DNA of 64,000 nt from Seiridium cupressi (GCA_036674765.1 JARVKI010000042.1:248001-312000); one strand, 5' to 3'; numbered from the stretch's first letter, positions 34,420-46,174 are shown. The notes: generated by a model from the letters alone, not told the origin. Numbers and translations are program-made.

Positions 34420-35829
34420 TCAGTTAGCTGGGTCTTCACCGAATCCAATTTTGACTTGTGGTGTGGATCGCTTTGGCACATCATCGTCCTCAAGCGCACG
34501 ATTACTTGCTGGCGTGGCGTGGCGACTACGCTTGGCAGTCTTGTCACCATTGCTATCTGGATTGATGAAAGTAGCGACTGGGTTGACATTGGTCAAGTTC
34601 TGGCCGAACTCAGCAATCCCCGAGGCCGAGCGGCTTGAGAAAACACCCGAGAACGTCCTTGCACTCGGCGGGGAACTAGTAGAGCTAGATTGGCGGGGAG
34701 CAGGCATCGGCTGATTCAACAGTGAGTTTGTCAACGTTGTCGCAAAGTCCGACGGGACTAGACCGGTGGTCCAATCAACGTCTGCAGACGAATTTGACTG
34801 GGAATGCGAGTCGAATGGATCAACGAAAGTCGTGTTTTGGAGAAATGTTTGAGTGTTCGGCATTGAATCGAGGAAATCGGCATTGCTGTCCTTCATCGAA
34901 TCAAGGAAGTTGACGTTGCTGTCTCTGATGGGGAACTTGGAGGAACGGGCAGATCGTCGGCGTGGGGAGTGGGTATGAGAATCAAATCCATCGCCGTGTT
35001 GTTCGGCCGGGATTGACATTGTGGGATTGAACGGGCCACGGCGCCACATGGCAGGGTTTGGCCAAGCAATGCCCGAGCTCTCGAGAATGTCTGCAGACAG
35101 TCAGTGCACGTCAGGTTTGCTTTCGGTTGTTCGAGGTTCTACCAAGGGGCGCATGCTGGAATGAAAACGCAACAAGATTCTTGACACGTTCAATGGGCAC
35201 GGTCAGGGAGTCACGAGGAAATCCCTCGCTGATGATAATTTTGATCCGGCCGAGCTCATCAGCAGGACTCCAGTAGCTCTGTCGAAGTAGCTCGCTGCGG
35301 AACGACGGGAACTTCAGGTGTTCTAGATCGCCGTTCCTGTTGAACTCAAAGCCGTGGTTGATGAGCTGTGGCCATGATCCATCTCGGTTTACAGATGCCG
35401 TACTGGATAAAAATAAGACGTTATCAGCGGTGGCAGACGGGGATGGTGCAAGATGTGAACACAACGTACGCAACCAATCTGCCGTCAATGAAGACACGCG
35501 CCTCGAACACGACAAGATCACCATGTTTGTTAAAATTGTTCTTCGTGAATTGGCTGACTTCGGGGATGATCCAAGAGTGCATGGAAATGTTGAAGGCGCT
35601 GCCGGTGCGAAGCCCTGGTATGAAGCAGGTCATGGTCGGAAGGCCGTAGGATCCATGAGTATAGGCGAACTCTGGACAGCATGGAGTCAGTAACTGACTA
35701 CAAAGGTCTTCGAGGAGAGAAGGGCAGCATACCAGTGTCTTGAACAACATGGCATTGTGTCTTGAACTCCTTCAAGGGGACCTTGGAGTCCTTCGGGAAA
35801 AGAAGAAGATCCCAATCTTCGTATCGCAT
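34420..35829 (-). CDS. Conserved fungal protein of unknown function
   Basis: Four exons on the minus strand, 35829-35733, 35671-35470, 35402-35143 and 35090-34420, with introns of 61, 67 and 52 nt, join in frame to 409 residues. The start MRYEDWDLLLFP, followed by TQCHVVQDTEFAYTHG, LPTMTCFIPGL and FNISMHSW, resembles a protein found widely in Eurotiomycetes whose role is not known to me. The first 190 residues form a compact beta-rich domain (SVNRDGSWPQLINHGFEFN; ADELGRIKIIISEGF). The last 220 residues are Ser/Asn/Pro-rich and likely disordered, with two short imperfect repeats (DSNVNFLDSMK and DSNADFLDSMP). There is no signal peptide or membrane segment. A basic stretch (SPRRRSARSS) could direct it to the nucleus, but this is a guess. 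Confidence 0.85.
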
Positions 35830-36909
35830 TTTGGCTAACAGGGACTGGGATACAAACGATAAGGGTGAGGTTCACAGTAGCAGAAGGGCAGTGGTGGTTG
35901 GACTTGGAAATGGTATTGGAATAGAGACGAGTGCCGTATGGTCGAGAGTAGACCGGACCCTACAGTGCTCGGGGGAAGATGAAGTTACTTTACCAGACCA
36001 TCAAGCAGTAGAACGCAGTAGAAGTGTTAATTGGGTGGGCGAACCCTTTCCGCCCTCGGCAGCAGTGCATCACGAACAACTGCCTAGCTCGGCGCTGTTG
36101 TCCTCCGTTCTTGCCCAGCTAGATTCCATATGCAGCTATTATAGGAAAGGAGTTACTACCCCATAACACAATGCAACTTCTACAGACTCTGGGCTCGTCG
36201 TCATAGATCGAGTTCGTATGACCAACGGAAAGGAAGGACTAGTCCTAACCTTCGGGTCCTCGATATTGGGGAAAAGACATGCCGCCGCTGCTATTGCCGT
36301 GATGCTCGATACTTCCAGGAACCACTCCGCCGGGTCGGTTGATGTCATTAAGGATCGAAGCGTCCTAAGGGAACACCGACCCTCGTAGATGCAGGTGCTG
36401 CGGTGGTGAAGGCGCGTAAAGTGCGCCGGTAGCCCGACTATCGCCAGCACATGTTGGTCAATTGCACGGGTAGTAGCGAAAGGGACGAAAGAGGGTCAAT
36501 GTACTTGGCCATCCAAACAGTTTCTTACGGAGTGGGCTATTCTTCGCTGGACTGATGTGCACGGTTTGCATGGTCTGCAATATTGAGCCGTATCGAATGC
36601 TCTGTACTCTCTGGGCACTCACAATCTCCAATCTCCGTCATCAGCGCTAGAGGCGGTATCACGGGATTGAGGACACTGACGAGAGTAGCGAAAGTGGCCA
36701 ATGTGCTAGGCTTTTGATGATACGTTTCCATTGCATACAAGCAGGAGTGGGCTTCATTACACGGGCATAATGTTTCAATTTCGACAAAAGAGAGTCTAAG
36801 GGTTCGCAACCAGAGCCAATCACATATGCAAGAGGTTTCCCGAGAACTAAGCACCGCCATCAAATAATCCTCGAGTGGTTCGTGACGTTTCTATGGTATA
36901 TATACAGTT
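35830..36909. other. Intergenic stretch of 1.1 kb
   Basis: It lies upstream of the conserved unknown gene and downstream of the NDUFB8 gene. Minus-strand open frames near 36139-36450 and 36537-36863 have no recognisable domain and were not called as genes. Nothing else is supported. Confidence 0.4.
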
Positions 36910-37567
36910 TTAATCCGTCTCCTCACCCTGGAAGGGCTCAGGATCATCTGGGGATCTTGCCTGTTCACATTGTAAGCATATAGCAGTGGCGTGTACTGTA
37001 ATAAGGTACTCACCCTCAAAGCGCCAGGTCCACCCAGTTCCCTCTCGAGACCACCCTCGAACTCTCTCGGAAACGACTGCTTGTCAGGATATGTCTGTCC
37101 AACAAGCCAGCAGAGACCCACGGCTGTGAGAATGAAAGCACCAATCTGCGCAGCGCCCTTGGCTGGGGCAATCCACGTGTATTCGTAAGGTGTGAACATT
37201 CCTAGCAGATCGTGGTCCTCATGTACAGGTTCGCCAAAGTTTCTGCGCTCCTGCTTGTCCCACCAGTCTCCGTGAGGGTCGCGGAACTGTCGCTTGACAT
37301 TCGGAGGGTTGATGTAGGCACCGTTCTGCCAGCCTCGTTAGAACGACTTGACTACCATATTTTGAATGGTCCAGCACAAACCTGGTTCGGGTCTTCGGCA
37401 TCAGTGAGCTGTGGTGGATCGGGGTACTTCTCGTCCACGATAGCCCTGTCGTTCAAGGAATTGGGAAGGAAAGTTCGGCATTGTGTGATGGGGAGGGCTC
37501 GTCGCGAAGCCAATGATCGCAGGGTCGGGGCCTGCGCAATTCGACGGGAAAGCATCTGCGCAGTCAT
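36910..37567 (-). CDS. ndufb8: NADH:ubiquinone oxidoreductase (complex I) subunit NDUFB8
   Basis: Three exons, 37567-37382, 37325-37014 and 36960-36910, all phase 0, give 182 residues. The start MTAQMLSRRIAQAP has the Arg-rich, acid-free composition of a mitochondrial presequence. The mature part begins near DEKYPDPPQLTDAEDPN, followed by GAYINPPNVKRQFRDPHGDW, WWDKQERRNFGEPVHEDHD and one membrane segment (AAQIGAFILTAVGLCWLVG). These match the fungal NDUFB8/20.1-kDa accessory subunit in the membrane arm of complex I. The short last exon encodes only 16 residues (ending QGEETD). The gene is divergent from SWR1, with 588 bp between start codons. Confidence 0.92.
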
Positions 37568-38155
37568 TGTCAGCCTCTGAGCGCCATCCGCGAGTTTCTG
37601 GTGGCGCATTGACACATACCTTGGCCTGTTGTGAGCCTCAATGCCAATCGAAATGCGGTAGTGAGTGTCCGAGATGGTGAAGCTTGAGGTCATTTGAATG
37701 AAGCTCAACCTCAGTGGCTGCTGACGCTTGGGCCAAGTCGCAGTTTTAGTGGGGACATAACACAACCCCGGGGCTTTGCTGGAAATCACGTGCGCTGCAG
37801 CGGGAGCCCAGTCACCCCGACGCGTGGAATGCGGCTTCTCTACAGTGGGGAACTGAAGCCTGAAGGGGTAGCCCCGGGGCGCGGTGAGTGGTCGACCGTC
37901 GCCGGCGCGCTGTTGCAATGAGGCGCATCAAGGGCGACGGGTCATAGGAAATTTTTAAATCATAGCATCCAACAGTAAACGAGTTTTTGACGACATTTTC
38001 CATCACCACGGTCCACACAGAGCTCTGAACATGCTCAGACTTCGCCTCGACAACCGCCCGTGCATTTCGTACTCATAGACCTATTTTTTAGCATCTCAAA
38101 TGCAAGATTCGTCGAGATCAAGGCCTTCGCTCCCCTCCCCACACCCTGGACAGCT
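37568..38155. promoter_or_regulatory. Divergent promoter of NDUFB8 and SWR1
   Basis: This 588-bp region lies between two housekeeping start codons pointing outward, with no gene inside. No specific element was recognised; shared use of the region is inferred from the layout. Confidence 0.45.
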
Positions 38156-41100
38156 ATGACAGACACCGCGTCGGCCCAAGCTGCACCTGCACATGACCAT
38201 GAACTTGACGAAGAGAACGCGACCCAATACACCCCTTCTGATGTTGCTACCAGCGATGGCAAGCCACTGCTCGACCGAATAGATACAGTCCACGTTGCCC
38301 CGAACTCCCCGGCCTCCGACAGCGATTCCGACTTGACTCCCATTAAGTCCGATGACGATGAAGCCATCGAACAGTCTCTCCTACACGACGCTTCGACCCT
38401 CGACATTGCGCAGGACGGCACCGGGGATAGACCTTCGAAGCGACTTCGACTGTCCACGCCCCCTCCGAACTCTCAGTTGAAAAAACCCAAACCCATATCA
38501 CCGCCATGGAAGAAGTTCGAAGCTGACAAACCGACATCGTTCACTGAAGATGGCAAGCGCAGATCTGGACGGACAAACTTCGTACCTCTAGAACAACAGC
38601 CCCAAGGACCAAAACGTATGACACGTGGCGCCTTGCACGATCATAAAGGAACACCAGCAAGCGGCAAGCAGGTGAATGGTCATCACAGGGCCATCTCCGC
38701 AAGCAAAGCAACCCCTGCCAAAGCCACGCCGAGCAAAGGTCTAACACCTGCGTCAAAGTCCGCGAGCAATAAGAAGGCGCCTCCTCCTAGCTTAAAGTCT
38801 GCCTCTAAGATATCGAGCCGCCGACGACCCTCTCCTCCACCCCCGACTTCTCCGCAGCGAACATCCGCTCGACAACGTAGTGCACGTAACCTGCGAGGCA
38901 ACTTCGAGTCTGCTGCCCATGATGCGCATCTTCCCCCCCAAGAGAGCCCTCGGTCAACCCGGATCAAGTTACGCGTGCGAGCGACTGCCATTCCCATTGT
39001 CCATCCCGGCCAATTCAACGTTTTTCCTGGACAGACGCTAGCCCGACCCAAGCTTGCCGCGACATTCGCTGAATATATCGAAAAAGCGCCGGGGATTGAC
39101 ATCAAAGATGGGGGCTGGCAAGATCTCAACGAAGATGGGCCGGGCTACACGGAGGAGCAGGCAGAGGCAGATGCGAAGATTCTCCTACGGGTCGAGGATG
39201 AGTCGCGGACGGGCGGGATGCTCAGCGAAGAACGTTGCGCACTCTTTGTACCTGATCCAGCCGAAGACCCTCCACGACAATGGGCACACTACGATCATCT
39301 CGTGAAAGCTGCGACACATTTCAGAAAGCTCATGGTGCAGGAACATCACCGGCATAGGCAAAGTGCAAAGAGGCTTGCGGAGGCCTGTCGCGATGACTGG
39401 ATACGACGTCAACCAAAATCTGCGGACCAGATCGAAGCCGAAGCGAGAGTCGTATGGATAGCGAAATACAAAACAGTCGTAAAAGCACTGGCGGGCACTT
39501 GGGAGAATGTTCGTCTGGAAATCAATCGCCGTCGGCTGGACGAGTACGAGGCCAAGAGACAAAAGGAGGTCAAGGCTGCGCTGAACGAAGCTGTCAACAT
39601 GTCAGAACTCAAACTTCAGGCCCGCCGCGCCCATTTCGACTCTGAAGCATTATCATCGGACGAGGACGAGAACATGGATGAAGATGATTTGGAGGACGAA
39701 CCTACAGAAATAGATGATGACAGCAACGCCAGCATGATCTCGGATGAAAATTCCCACCCCAGTGAGGGATCGGAGGGAGATGAAGACAACATGTCCTCGT
39801 CCGACGACGACGAAGATGCCAAATCCGTCGCCTCGGATGCCGATCTGAATCAAGATCAGTTGCGATTGAAATATGCCAACATCCCCGATCTACCCTCGAT
39901 TGAAGTGCCACCCGGGGAGGAAGATGACAATGGAGTGTCGGCTCGTGTTCAGGACGATGACACAAGCGATGAGTCCGTGGATATGGACGACGACATGGGG
40001 TCGAGCGATGAGGATACGCCCAGCGACGGCGAGGAGGATGAGTCTGAGGCCCCCAGTGACGATGAGGAGGAGCCTTTGGGTACATTGGGCATGCTCTTTG
40101 GAAAGACCGAGCTGAAGAAAATGCAAGAACCGCATAACGAGGAATTTACAGCAACGCCTGACGTTTCGATGATCGATGGGCCGGGATCAATCAACGGCGA
40201 CACGACGGCTGTTCCGAACGGTGTTTCTGAGGTGAAAGATGAATCCGAATCGTTGTCAATGTCGACTGAACAGGTGGACCCACCAGAGAATCCGCATCAA
40301 GCTAATAAGCCAGATGCCACGGCGACGATACCCAAACCTCTGCAAGCAGACGCGGTAGAAAAGGAGGTCATCAATATGGTCAAGCAAGTCGAACATGGCA
40401 ACGTTCCGGATGTATCGATGGTGGATGCGGATGCCCAGCCTCCTGTTGCCCCTGATGTGGAGGTTCTAGCCGCTGCAAATACCAGCAATACAAGCCCAGG
40501 AACTGACGAGGCCACGAATTCTGCTAGTCATGACAACAGCCAGTCCCCCAGAACATCCGATACGAAGGCCTCAGAAATCGATACTGCATCTCCTGCGAAT
40601 CAAGTTGAAGTCAGTCGGTCAGGTACCCCATCCGGTCGCACCCCAAAGACAGAAATCCCCTTTTTACTCCGGGGCACCTTGCGTGAGTACCAACATTATG
40701 GTCTGGATTGGCTCGCCGGACTATACCAAAACAAGACAAACGGGATCCTGGCCGATGAGATGGGTCTCGGGAAAACCATCCAGACCATTTCGCTACTGGC
40801 TCATCTTGCCTGTCACCATGAGATTTGGGGCCCTCACCTTGTAATTGTCCCCACAAGTGTCATGCTCAATTGGGAGATGGAATTCAAGAAGTGGTGTCCC
40901 GGTTTCAAAGTCTTGTCATACTACGGCAGCATCGAGGAACGAAAGCGAAAGCGTCAAGGATGGCAAAGCGACGATATGTGGAACGTGTGTATTTCATCAT
41001 ATCAGATTGTGCTGCAGGACCACCAAGTCTTCAAAAGGCGACGGTGGCACTACATGATCCTCGACGAAGCGCACAATATCAAGAACTTTCAGTCAAAGCG

Positions 41101-43339
41101 TTGGCAAACGTTACTCGGCTTCAATACACGCGCACGCCTACTTCTCACCGGAACCCCGCTCCAGAACAACTTGACAGAGTTGTGGTCCCTGCTTTTCTTC
41201 TTGATGCCTTCGGAAAATGGCGTTGGTGGGTTCGCGGATCTCGCAGAGTTCCACGAGTGGTTTCGCAAGCCAGAGTCGCAGATCCTAGAAAGCGGTCGAG
41301 AGCAGATGGATGATGAGGCTCGCGCCATCATCTCCAAGCTCCACAAAGTTCTCCGACCGTATCTACTCCGTCGTCTAAAGGCAGATGTCGAAAAGCAAAT
41401 GCCAGCGAAATACGAACATGTAGAATTCTGCCGGCTATCCCGCCGCCAGCGGGAACTCTATGATGGGTTCCTGGCACGCACTGATACAAGAGACGCCTTG
41501 GCGTCCGGTAACTACATATCAGTCATCAATTGTCTGATGCAGCTACGAAAGGTCTGCAATCATCCCGATCTCTTCGTGGAACGACCCATCATGACGTCCT
41601 TTCGTCAAGGGACATCCATTGTTGGAGACTATGCATTCACGAACCATTTATTCAATGACAAGCTCCTGGCCGAGAAAAGCATGAGCACAGTGAGCTTGCA
41701 GTTCTTGAATCTTGTGCCTACGACCTATGAAAATCTGTCTCTCGGAGATTGTCACCGCATCGCCCAGTTAACGACGCATCATGATTTGATGAAACTGCGC
41801 GAGGCCCAGAAAGAGCGCGCTGATGCAGCTTCGACGAGCCTCGACCCGTCAACCGTTGAATCCAACCTCGTGTATCTTGAAAGCGCGTCGAGGTGGCGGC
41901 GTTTCGAAGAGCTTCAGCATTCCGTCTATCTCAATGCCCTACGTCGGCAACAACAGCCTATCTACGGCAAGCGACTTCGAGAGTTTCTAACAATCGGCAT
42001 GAACGAACGGCCCTCGAAACCACGCCCAAAGGTGCCGGCGAAAGTTATGGCTTGGTTCGAGGAAGATTCCACCTTCTTACGCTCCATGGTGCTGAACATG
42101 CATCAACGAGCGGATATGATGAAGTCGACTATCTCCAAGTACGCCTGCATCACACCAGCAGTCATTACCAGGGATATTGATCGGTTCGTGCTGGGATCGA
42201 AAGGTGTCAACGCATTCACCGAAACCGATTTACGCCTTGCCGCTCCTGTGCGATACTCGCCATTTATGTCCAAGGAGACACCGCCGGACCCCTGGCATGA
42301 AGCTCGAATGCGATTGAGTATCCAGTTTCCAGATAAGCGCCTTCTACAATATGACTGCGGTAAACTGCAGGTGCTAGACAGGCTGCTACGCAAGTTGCAG
42401 TCTGGCGGTCATCGCGCATTGATCTTTACCCAGATGACTAAAGTCTTGGACCTTCTAGAGCAGTTTTTGAACATCCATGGTCATAAGTATCTCCGTCTCG
42501 ATGGCGCAACAAAAGTTGAACAGCGTCAAATTCTCACGGACCGATTCAACAATGACCCCCGGATCTTGTGTTTCATTCTATCCACAAGATCCGGTGGGTT
42601 GGGCATCAATTTGACGGGTGCAGACACGGTTATCTTCTATGATCAGGACTGGAACCCAGCTATGGATAAACAGTGCCAGGATCGGTGCCATCGTATCGGC
42701 CAGACTAGAGATGTTCATATCTATCGCCTAGTATCAGAGCATACCATAGAGGCCAATATCCTGCGCAAGGCTAGCCAGAAGCAGATGCTAGATGACGTTG
42801 TCATCCAGGAAGGTGGTTTTACCACTGACTATTTCAACAAGGTGTTGGTTCACGACGTGATGAAAGGCGTCGGCGGCGACGTGGCCGAGGACGTGGTTGG
42901 TGACGCAATGGACCGTGTTCTTGGCACCGCCGAGGAGCGCGGCGAGCGGGCTGTTGGCCGTGTGCTCGAGCAAGCAGAAGACAGGGAAGATGTTGCTGCT
43001 GCTCATGTTGCAGAGAAAGAAATTCAGGAAGATGCCGCCGACTTTGACGAAAATGCCCCAACAGCATCAGCTTCCGGGACGTCGAGTGCAAGGCAAGGCA
43101 CCCCGGCTACTAGAGACATGTCTGCTGCTCCTGCACGTTCCAACCTGGGTCTCTACGAGCAATCTGCCGAGCGATTCATGGAGATTGAGACCAATGCTTG
43201 GGGAGAACAAATGCGCAATATCGATGAGTTCATGATGAACACTATGACGGTGATGCTCGAGGGCACGCCTCTCGAGATTCCCAAGGATAAGAAGAAGGGG
43301 AAGAATAATAAGAAGGGCAAAGAGCACAGAAAGCGATAG
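38156..43339 (+). CDS. swr1: SWR1 chromatin-remodeling ATPase (Snf2/INO80 family)
   Basis: A single exon of 1727 codons. The ATG at 38156 (MTDTASAQ) is chosen because the upstream open frame has only a GTG. Order of parts: a disordered basic N-terminus, an HSA domain at about 380-490 (HFRKLMVQEHHRHRQSAKRL), a long acidic region 500-850, the first helicase lobe with DEMGLGKTIQT (about residue 866) and ILDEAHNIKN (about 968), a long insertion as in INO80/SWR1 enzymes, the second lobe with LRLDGATKVEQRQ (about 1445) and QDRCHRIGQTRDV, and a Lys-rich C-terminus. SWR1 is the motor of the complex that exchanges H2A for H2A.Z in nucleosomes. The HSA domain, split ATPase and size separate it from INO80. 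The frame is intact, unlike many genes to its left. Confidence 0.96.
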   Translation: MTDTASAQAAPAHDHELDEENATQYTPSDVATSDGKPLLDRIDTVHVAPNSPASDSDSDLTPIKSDDDEAIEQSLLHDASTLDIAQDGTGDRPSKRLRLSTPPPNSQLKKPKPISPPWKKFEADKPTSFTEDGKRRSGRTNFVPLEQQPQGPKRMTRGALHDHKGTPASGKQVNGHHRAISASKATPAKATPSKGLTPASKSASNKKAPPPSLKSASKISSRRRPSPPPPTSPQRTSARQRSARNLRGNFESAAHDAHLPPQESPRSTRIKLRVRATAIPIVHPGQFNVFPGQTLARPKLAATFAEYIEKAPGIDIKDGGWQDLNEDGPGYTEEQAEADAKILLRVEDESRTGGMLSEERCALFVPDPAEDPPRQWAHYDHLVKAATHFRKLMVQEHHRHRQSAKRLAEACRDDWIRRQPKSADQIEAEARVVWIAKYKTVVKALAGTWENVRLEINRRRLDEYEAKRQKEVKAALNEAVNMSELKLQARRAHFDSEALSSDEDENMDEDDLEDEPTEIDDDSNASMISDENSHPSEGSEGDEDNMSSSDDDEDAKSVASDADLNQDQLRLKYANIPDLPSIEVPPGEEDDNGVSARVQDDDTSDESVDMDDDMGSSDEDTPSDGEEDESEAPSDDEEEPLGTLGMLFGKTELKKMQEPHNEEFTATPDVSMIDGPGSINGDTTAVPNGVSEVKDESESLSMSTEQVDPPENPHQANKPDATATIPKPLQADAVEKEVINMVKQVEHGNVPDVSMVDADAQPPVAPDVEVLAAANTSNTSPGTDEATNSASHDNSQSPRTSDTKASEIDTASPANQVEVSRSGTPSGRTPKTEIPFLLRGTLREYQHYGLDWLAGLYQNKTNGILADEMGLGKTIQTISLLAHLACHHEIWGPHLVIVPTSVMLNWEMEFKKWCPGFKVLSYYGSIEERKRKRQGWQSDDMWNVCISSYQIVLQDHQVFKRRRWHYMILDEAHNIKNFQSKRWQTLLGFNTRARLLLTGTPLQNNLTELWSLLFFLMPSENGVGGFADLAEFHEWFRKPESQILESGREQMDDEARAIISKLHKVLRPYLLRRLKADVEKQMPAKYEHVEFCRLSRRQRELYDGFLARTDTRDALASGNYISVINCLMQLRKVCNHPDLFVERPIMTSFRQGTSIVGDYAFTNHLFNDKLLAEKSMSTVSLQFLNLVPTTYENLSLGDCHRIAQLTTHHDLMKLREAQKERADAASTSLDPSTVESNLVYLESASRWRRFEELQHSVYLNALRRQQQPIYGKRLREFLTIGMNERPSKPRPKVPAKVMAWFEEDSTFLRSMVLNMHQRADMMKSTISKYACITPAVITRDIDRFVLGSKGVNAFTETDLRLAAPVRYSPFMSKETPPDPWHEARMRLSIQFPDKRLLQYDCGKLQVLDRLLRKLQSGGHRALIFTQMTKVLDLLEQFLNIHGHKYLRLDGATKVEQRQILTDRFNNDPRILCFILSTRSGGLGINLTGADTVIFYDQDWNPAMDKQCQDRCHRIGQTRDVHIYRLVSEHTIEANILRKASQKQMLDDVVIQEGGFTTDYFNKVLVHDVMKGVGGDVAEDVVGDAMDRVLGTAEERGERAVGRVLEQAEDREDVAAAHVAEKEIQEDAADFDENAPTASASGTSSARQGTPATRDMSAAPARSNLGLYEQSAERFMEIETNAWGEQMRNIDEFMMNTMTVMLEGTPLEIPKDKKKGKNNKKGKEHRKR

Positions 43340-44330
43340 GGTCGCTTGTGATCTTCGACTGTGATTACGATAATTGTATTATATGTGAGCGACTGTTCTG
43401 GTCGTCATCCGTCTACCTCGGACAGCCGAGTTCCAAGGGGGCGCAGGATAGTACATGGTCTTCCTAAGAGGTGTAAACAGTATTGGACAGCATGGACAAA
43501 GGTTCTCTCTGTACACGGAAAGGCGTTGGTTTGGCTTTGGGGGGTGGCGTAAAGGATGAACGCATAGGCGATTCGAAGAAGAAAAAAAGCAGTGTACGAC
43601 TTAGACACAGAAATGAGACATGAAGGCCAGCCGGCTTCACCACTTTGATGGCCCACCCCTGCTCACATAGACATGATTTCAGATGACAAGCAAACCACTA
43701 GTGTACCAGGAGAACGGCTGACATTGACACTCCAGCGAATGGATTGATCATCGCATTCTTGGCTCAGCTAGCAAAGCTAGGGACGGCATTTTCCTTGCCC
43801 ATTTCTCCACAAGGTCTCCGCATTACGACGACAGCTCCCCTCACCTGCAATGGCGGGGTCTTCAACGTCAGCTATTTTCGGCTCAAAATCAATGGCCGAC
43901 TTGAAGTGAAGATTTGCCTACGTCCACGAGCGGTTGTCCGCCGCTCTACTGGATCAGCTGCGTAGGTCGCAAGATCGTTGCACTGACCTTGCAATCCGTT
44001 CTGCTTTTATAGTTCCGAACTGGGTGAAAGGCGGCGGCACTATCCTAGGAGCAGGCCTCACATTGTCCCGCTCGGTCAATGTATCTGCCGTACATGGCTT
44101 GAACCGTTTCTCGTCGCATCCGACTTCCTGCTCGGCATTTCCGCCAACAGTTGCTGTGTTTAGCCAAGCTCATGGCATACCCGCTTCCATCGAATAAAGG
44201 AAATTTTCATAAATTCTCACTGTCTTGAATCATTGCCTCTCTTCCCAGATATTGACTCCGTACCTGATGGTAACTATCCCCACATCTTCGAATCAGCGCC
44301 GGATATTCCGCGGTACCTCCAGAAGCCAAC
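43340..44330. other. Intergenic, about 1 kb
   Basis: It holds the 3' end of SWR1 and the promoter of the DUF3500 gene. Plus-strand open frames at 43744-44197 have no recognisable features and were not called. Confidence 0.45.
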
Positions 44331-45644
44331 ATGGCCGGCCTCCACGAAGGCAAACAGGTGGACTTGTCGAAGTCTTTCCGCGATTACCTACCTGATCTAA
44401 ATACACCGCGGTTCCAACGCATAGCTGAGTGTGATGCTTATAGCCATGCTGCAGAGCTCATAGAACACCACCGCCCGCCATGGCTTTACGGACTCGTTTC
44501 TCTCTGGTTCAGTCTGCTCAAAGAGCCTTATCGTGGAGTTACCACCGATGGCACGCCCCGAAAGGACCTGTTCAAACTCCGTGACGAGGGAGTGCCAATC
44601 GCGGATATTGTCAAGGCTACCGAAAGCGTAATTGACAAGCTTGACGCTAAGCAAAAGGAGAAGACGCTCTTGCATGTTGATAGCGAGAAGTGGCGGACGT
44701 GGTCTAACCCAGAGTTCCTGCTATCGGACAAGGGTGTCAGGCTCGATGAGATTACACCAGAGCTGCGAGACTCGGTCCTCAAGGTCTTGAAGGTCACGCT
44801 AAGTCCCGAGGGATACGAGAAGGCTTTGGGCGCGATGCGCGTGAACCACTTCCTGGGAGAATTGGTCAAGGCACCCAAGGTATTGAATGAGTACTCCTAC
44901 AACTTCTGCGTCTTCGGAATTCCATCAGTAGACGCCCCGTGGGGCTACAGCTTCTACGGGCATCACCTCTGTCTGTCCGTCTTCCTCTACGGGCCTCAGA
45001 TCGTCATCTCGCCCTGGTTCACGGGCGCCGAGCCGAACTTGATCGATGACGGTCCGTACAAAGGCACCCGGATCCTCTACGAAGAAGACAAGCTAGGCTT
45101 GCAGCTGATGCAGAGCCTCAGCCCGGAGCTGCAGAAGAAAGCGCAGACGTACGAGAAAATGAAGGACGACAAGATGCCCAAGGGCCGATGGAATCACGAC
45201 GACCAACGCCATCTGCTAGGCGCATACAGAGACAACCGCATCGTGCCGTACGAGGGCATCGTAGTGGGCGACTTCTCGTCACAGCAACAAGATCTTGTCC
45301 TCAGCATCCTCGAGCAATACCTCCTATACCTCCCCGCTCAGTCGCGGAAGCTCAAGCTCCAAGACTGCAAAGACTGGTTCCACGAGACCCACTTCTCCTG
45401 GATCGGCGGCTATACCGATGAGGATTCGTTCTACTTCCGCATTCAGAGCCCCGTCATCGTGGTGGAGTTTGACCACCACAGCGGCGTGTTCCTGGCCAAT
45501 GGCGAGCCAAAGAGGTTCCACATACATACTCTGCTGCGCACGCCGAACAAAGGTGACTACGGCATGGCTCTTAGAGAGTTGAGGAGGGATGGCGTGGATG
45601 TTGTGAAGGGTGAAGTTAGCCAGGACTGGGTCTTCGAGGGCTAG
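44331..45644 (+). CDS. DUF3500 domain protein
   Basis: A single exon of 437 codons from the ATG at 44331. The C-terminal half carries the conserved features of DUF3500 proteins: YSFYGHHLCLSVFLYGPQ, VISPWFTGAEPN, and the late motifs ETHFSWIGG, VVVEFDHHSGVF and FHIHTLLRTPNKGDYG. There is no signal peptide. The biochemical role of the family is unknown; its clustered His and Asp residues suggest a metal- or ligand-binding site (inference). The frame is intact. Confidence 0.88.
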   Translation: MAGLHEGKQVDLSKSFRDYLPDLNTPRFQRIAECDAYSHAAELIEHHRPPWLYGLVSLWFSLLKEPYRGVTTDGTPRKDLFKLRDEGVPIADIVKATESVIDKLDAKQKEKTLLHVDSEKWRTWSNPEFLLSDKGVRLDEITPELRDSVLKVLKVTLSPEGYEKALGAMRVNHFLGELVKAPKVLNEYSYNFCVFGIPSVDAPWGYSFYGHHLCLSVFLYGPQIVISPWFTGAEPNLIDDGPYKGTRILYEEDKLGLQLMQSLSPELQKKAQTYEKMKDDKMPKGRWNHDDQRHLLGAYRDNRIVPYEGIVVGDFSSQQQDLVLSILEQYLLYLPAQSRKLKLQDCKDWFHETHFSWIGGYTDEDSFYFRIQSPVIVVEFDHHSGVFLANGEPKRFHIHTLLRTPNKGDYGMALRELRRDGVDVVKGEVSQDWVFEG

Positions 45645-46174
45645 CGTGAGACGGCGATGATGGTTTCTGAAATGGATACCATGTATATATGTTCAATTGA
45701 CAGATGTGCGGATTCCCTGCATGTTCAATGACATTTGTTGGATTTTAATTTTCTCCGATGGCCAATTTGAAGTCAATGAGAAATAAGACTCCAATAGCCG
45801 TTTCTTATCGGCCCCTCGGGTTGCGTAAATACTCGACGGCATAGGCGACGGCCCGATCGATCCTTCCATGATGCCAAGCCCACACCTCTTGCAGAGATGC
45901 AGGCCGGCAGGCAAGCAGGCAACCCTCATTGGACAACGTTTTGGGGTAGATAGGAAGACACGCGGGGAACTCAATCTGGGGTGTGCATCTTGTGGTATCA
46001 ATCAGTTCTACCAATCAGTGCTACCAGGATTTCGTGTCAATTACAATGGAATAGAGGTTCAAGTGGCCGGTCAACTATTTCCCTTGTTCATCGCTGCCAT
46101 TCACACGAGAATAGCACTAAATCGACAGTATCTGCCCCCTTTTTACCTGAAATCCCAAGATCTCGCTCGTCAGA
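45645..46174. other. Intergenic, no gene seen
   Basis: About 530 bp between the DUF3500 and P450 genes. Short open frames on both strands have no recognisable features. Confidence 0.45.

Noticed and set aside
36139..36863. Two minus-strand open frames between the unknown gene and NDUFB8
   Set aside because: No recognisable motif and no splice connection that makes a coherent protein. They cannot be excluded as lineage-specific genes.
43744..44197. Plus-strand open frames upstream of the DUF3500 gene
   Set aside because: Short, overlapping in two frames and without protein features; more likely promoter and leader sequence.
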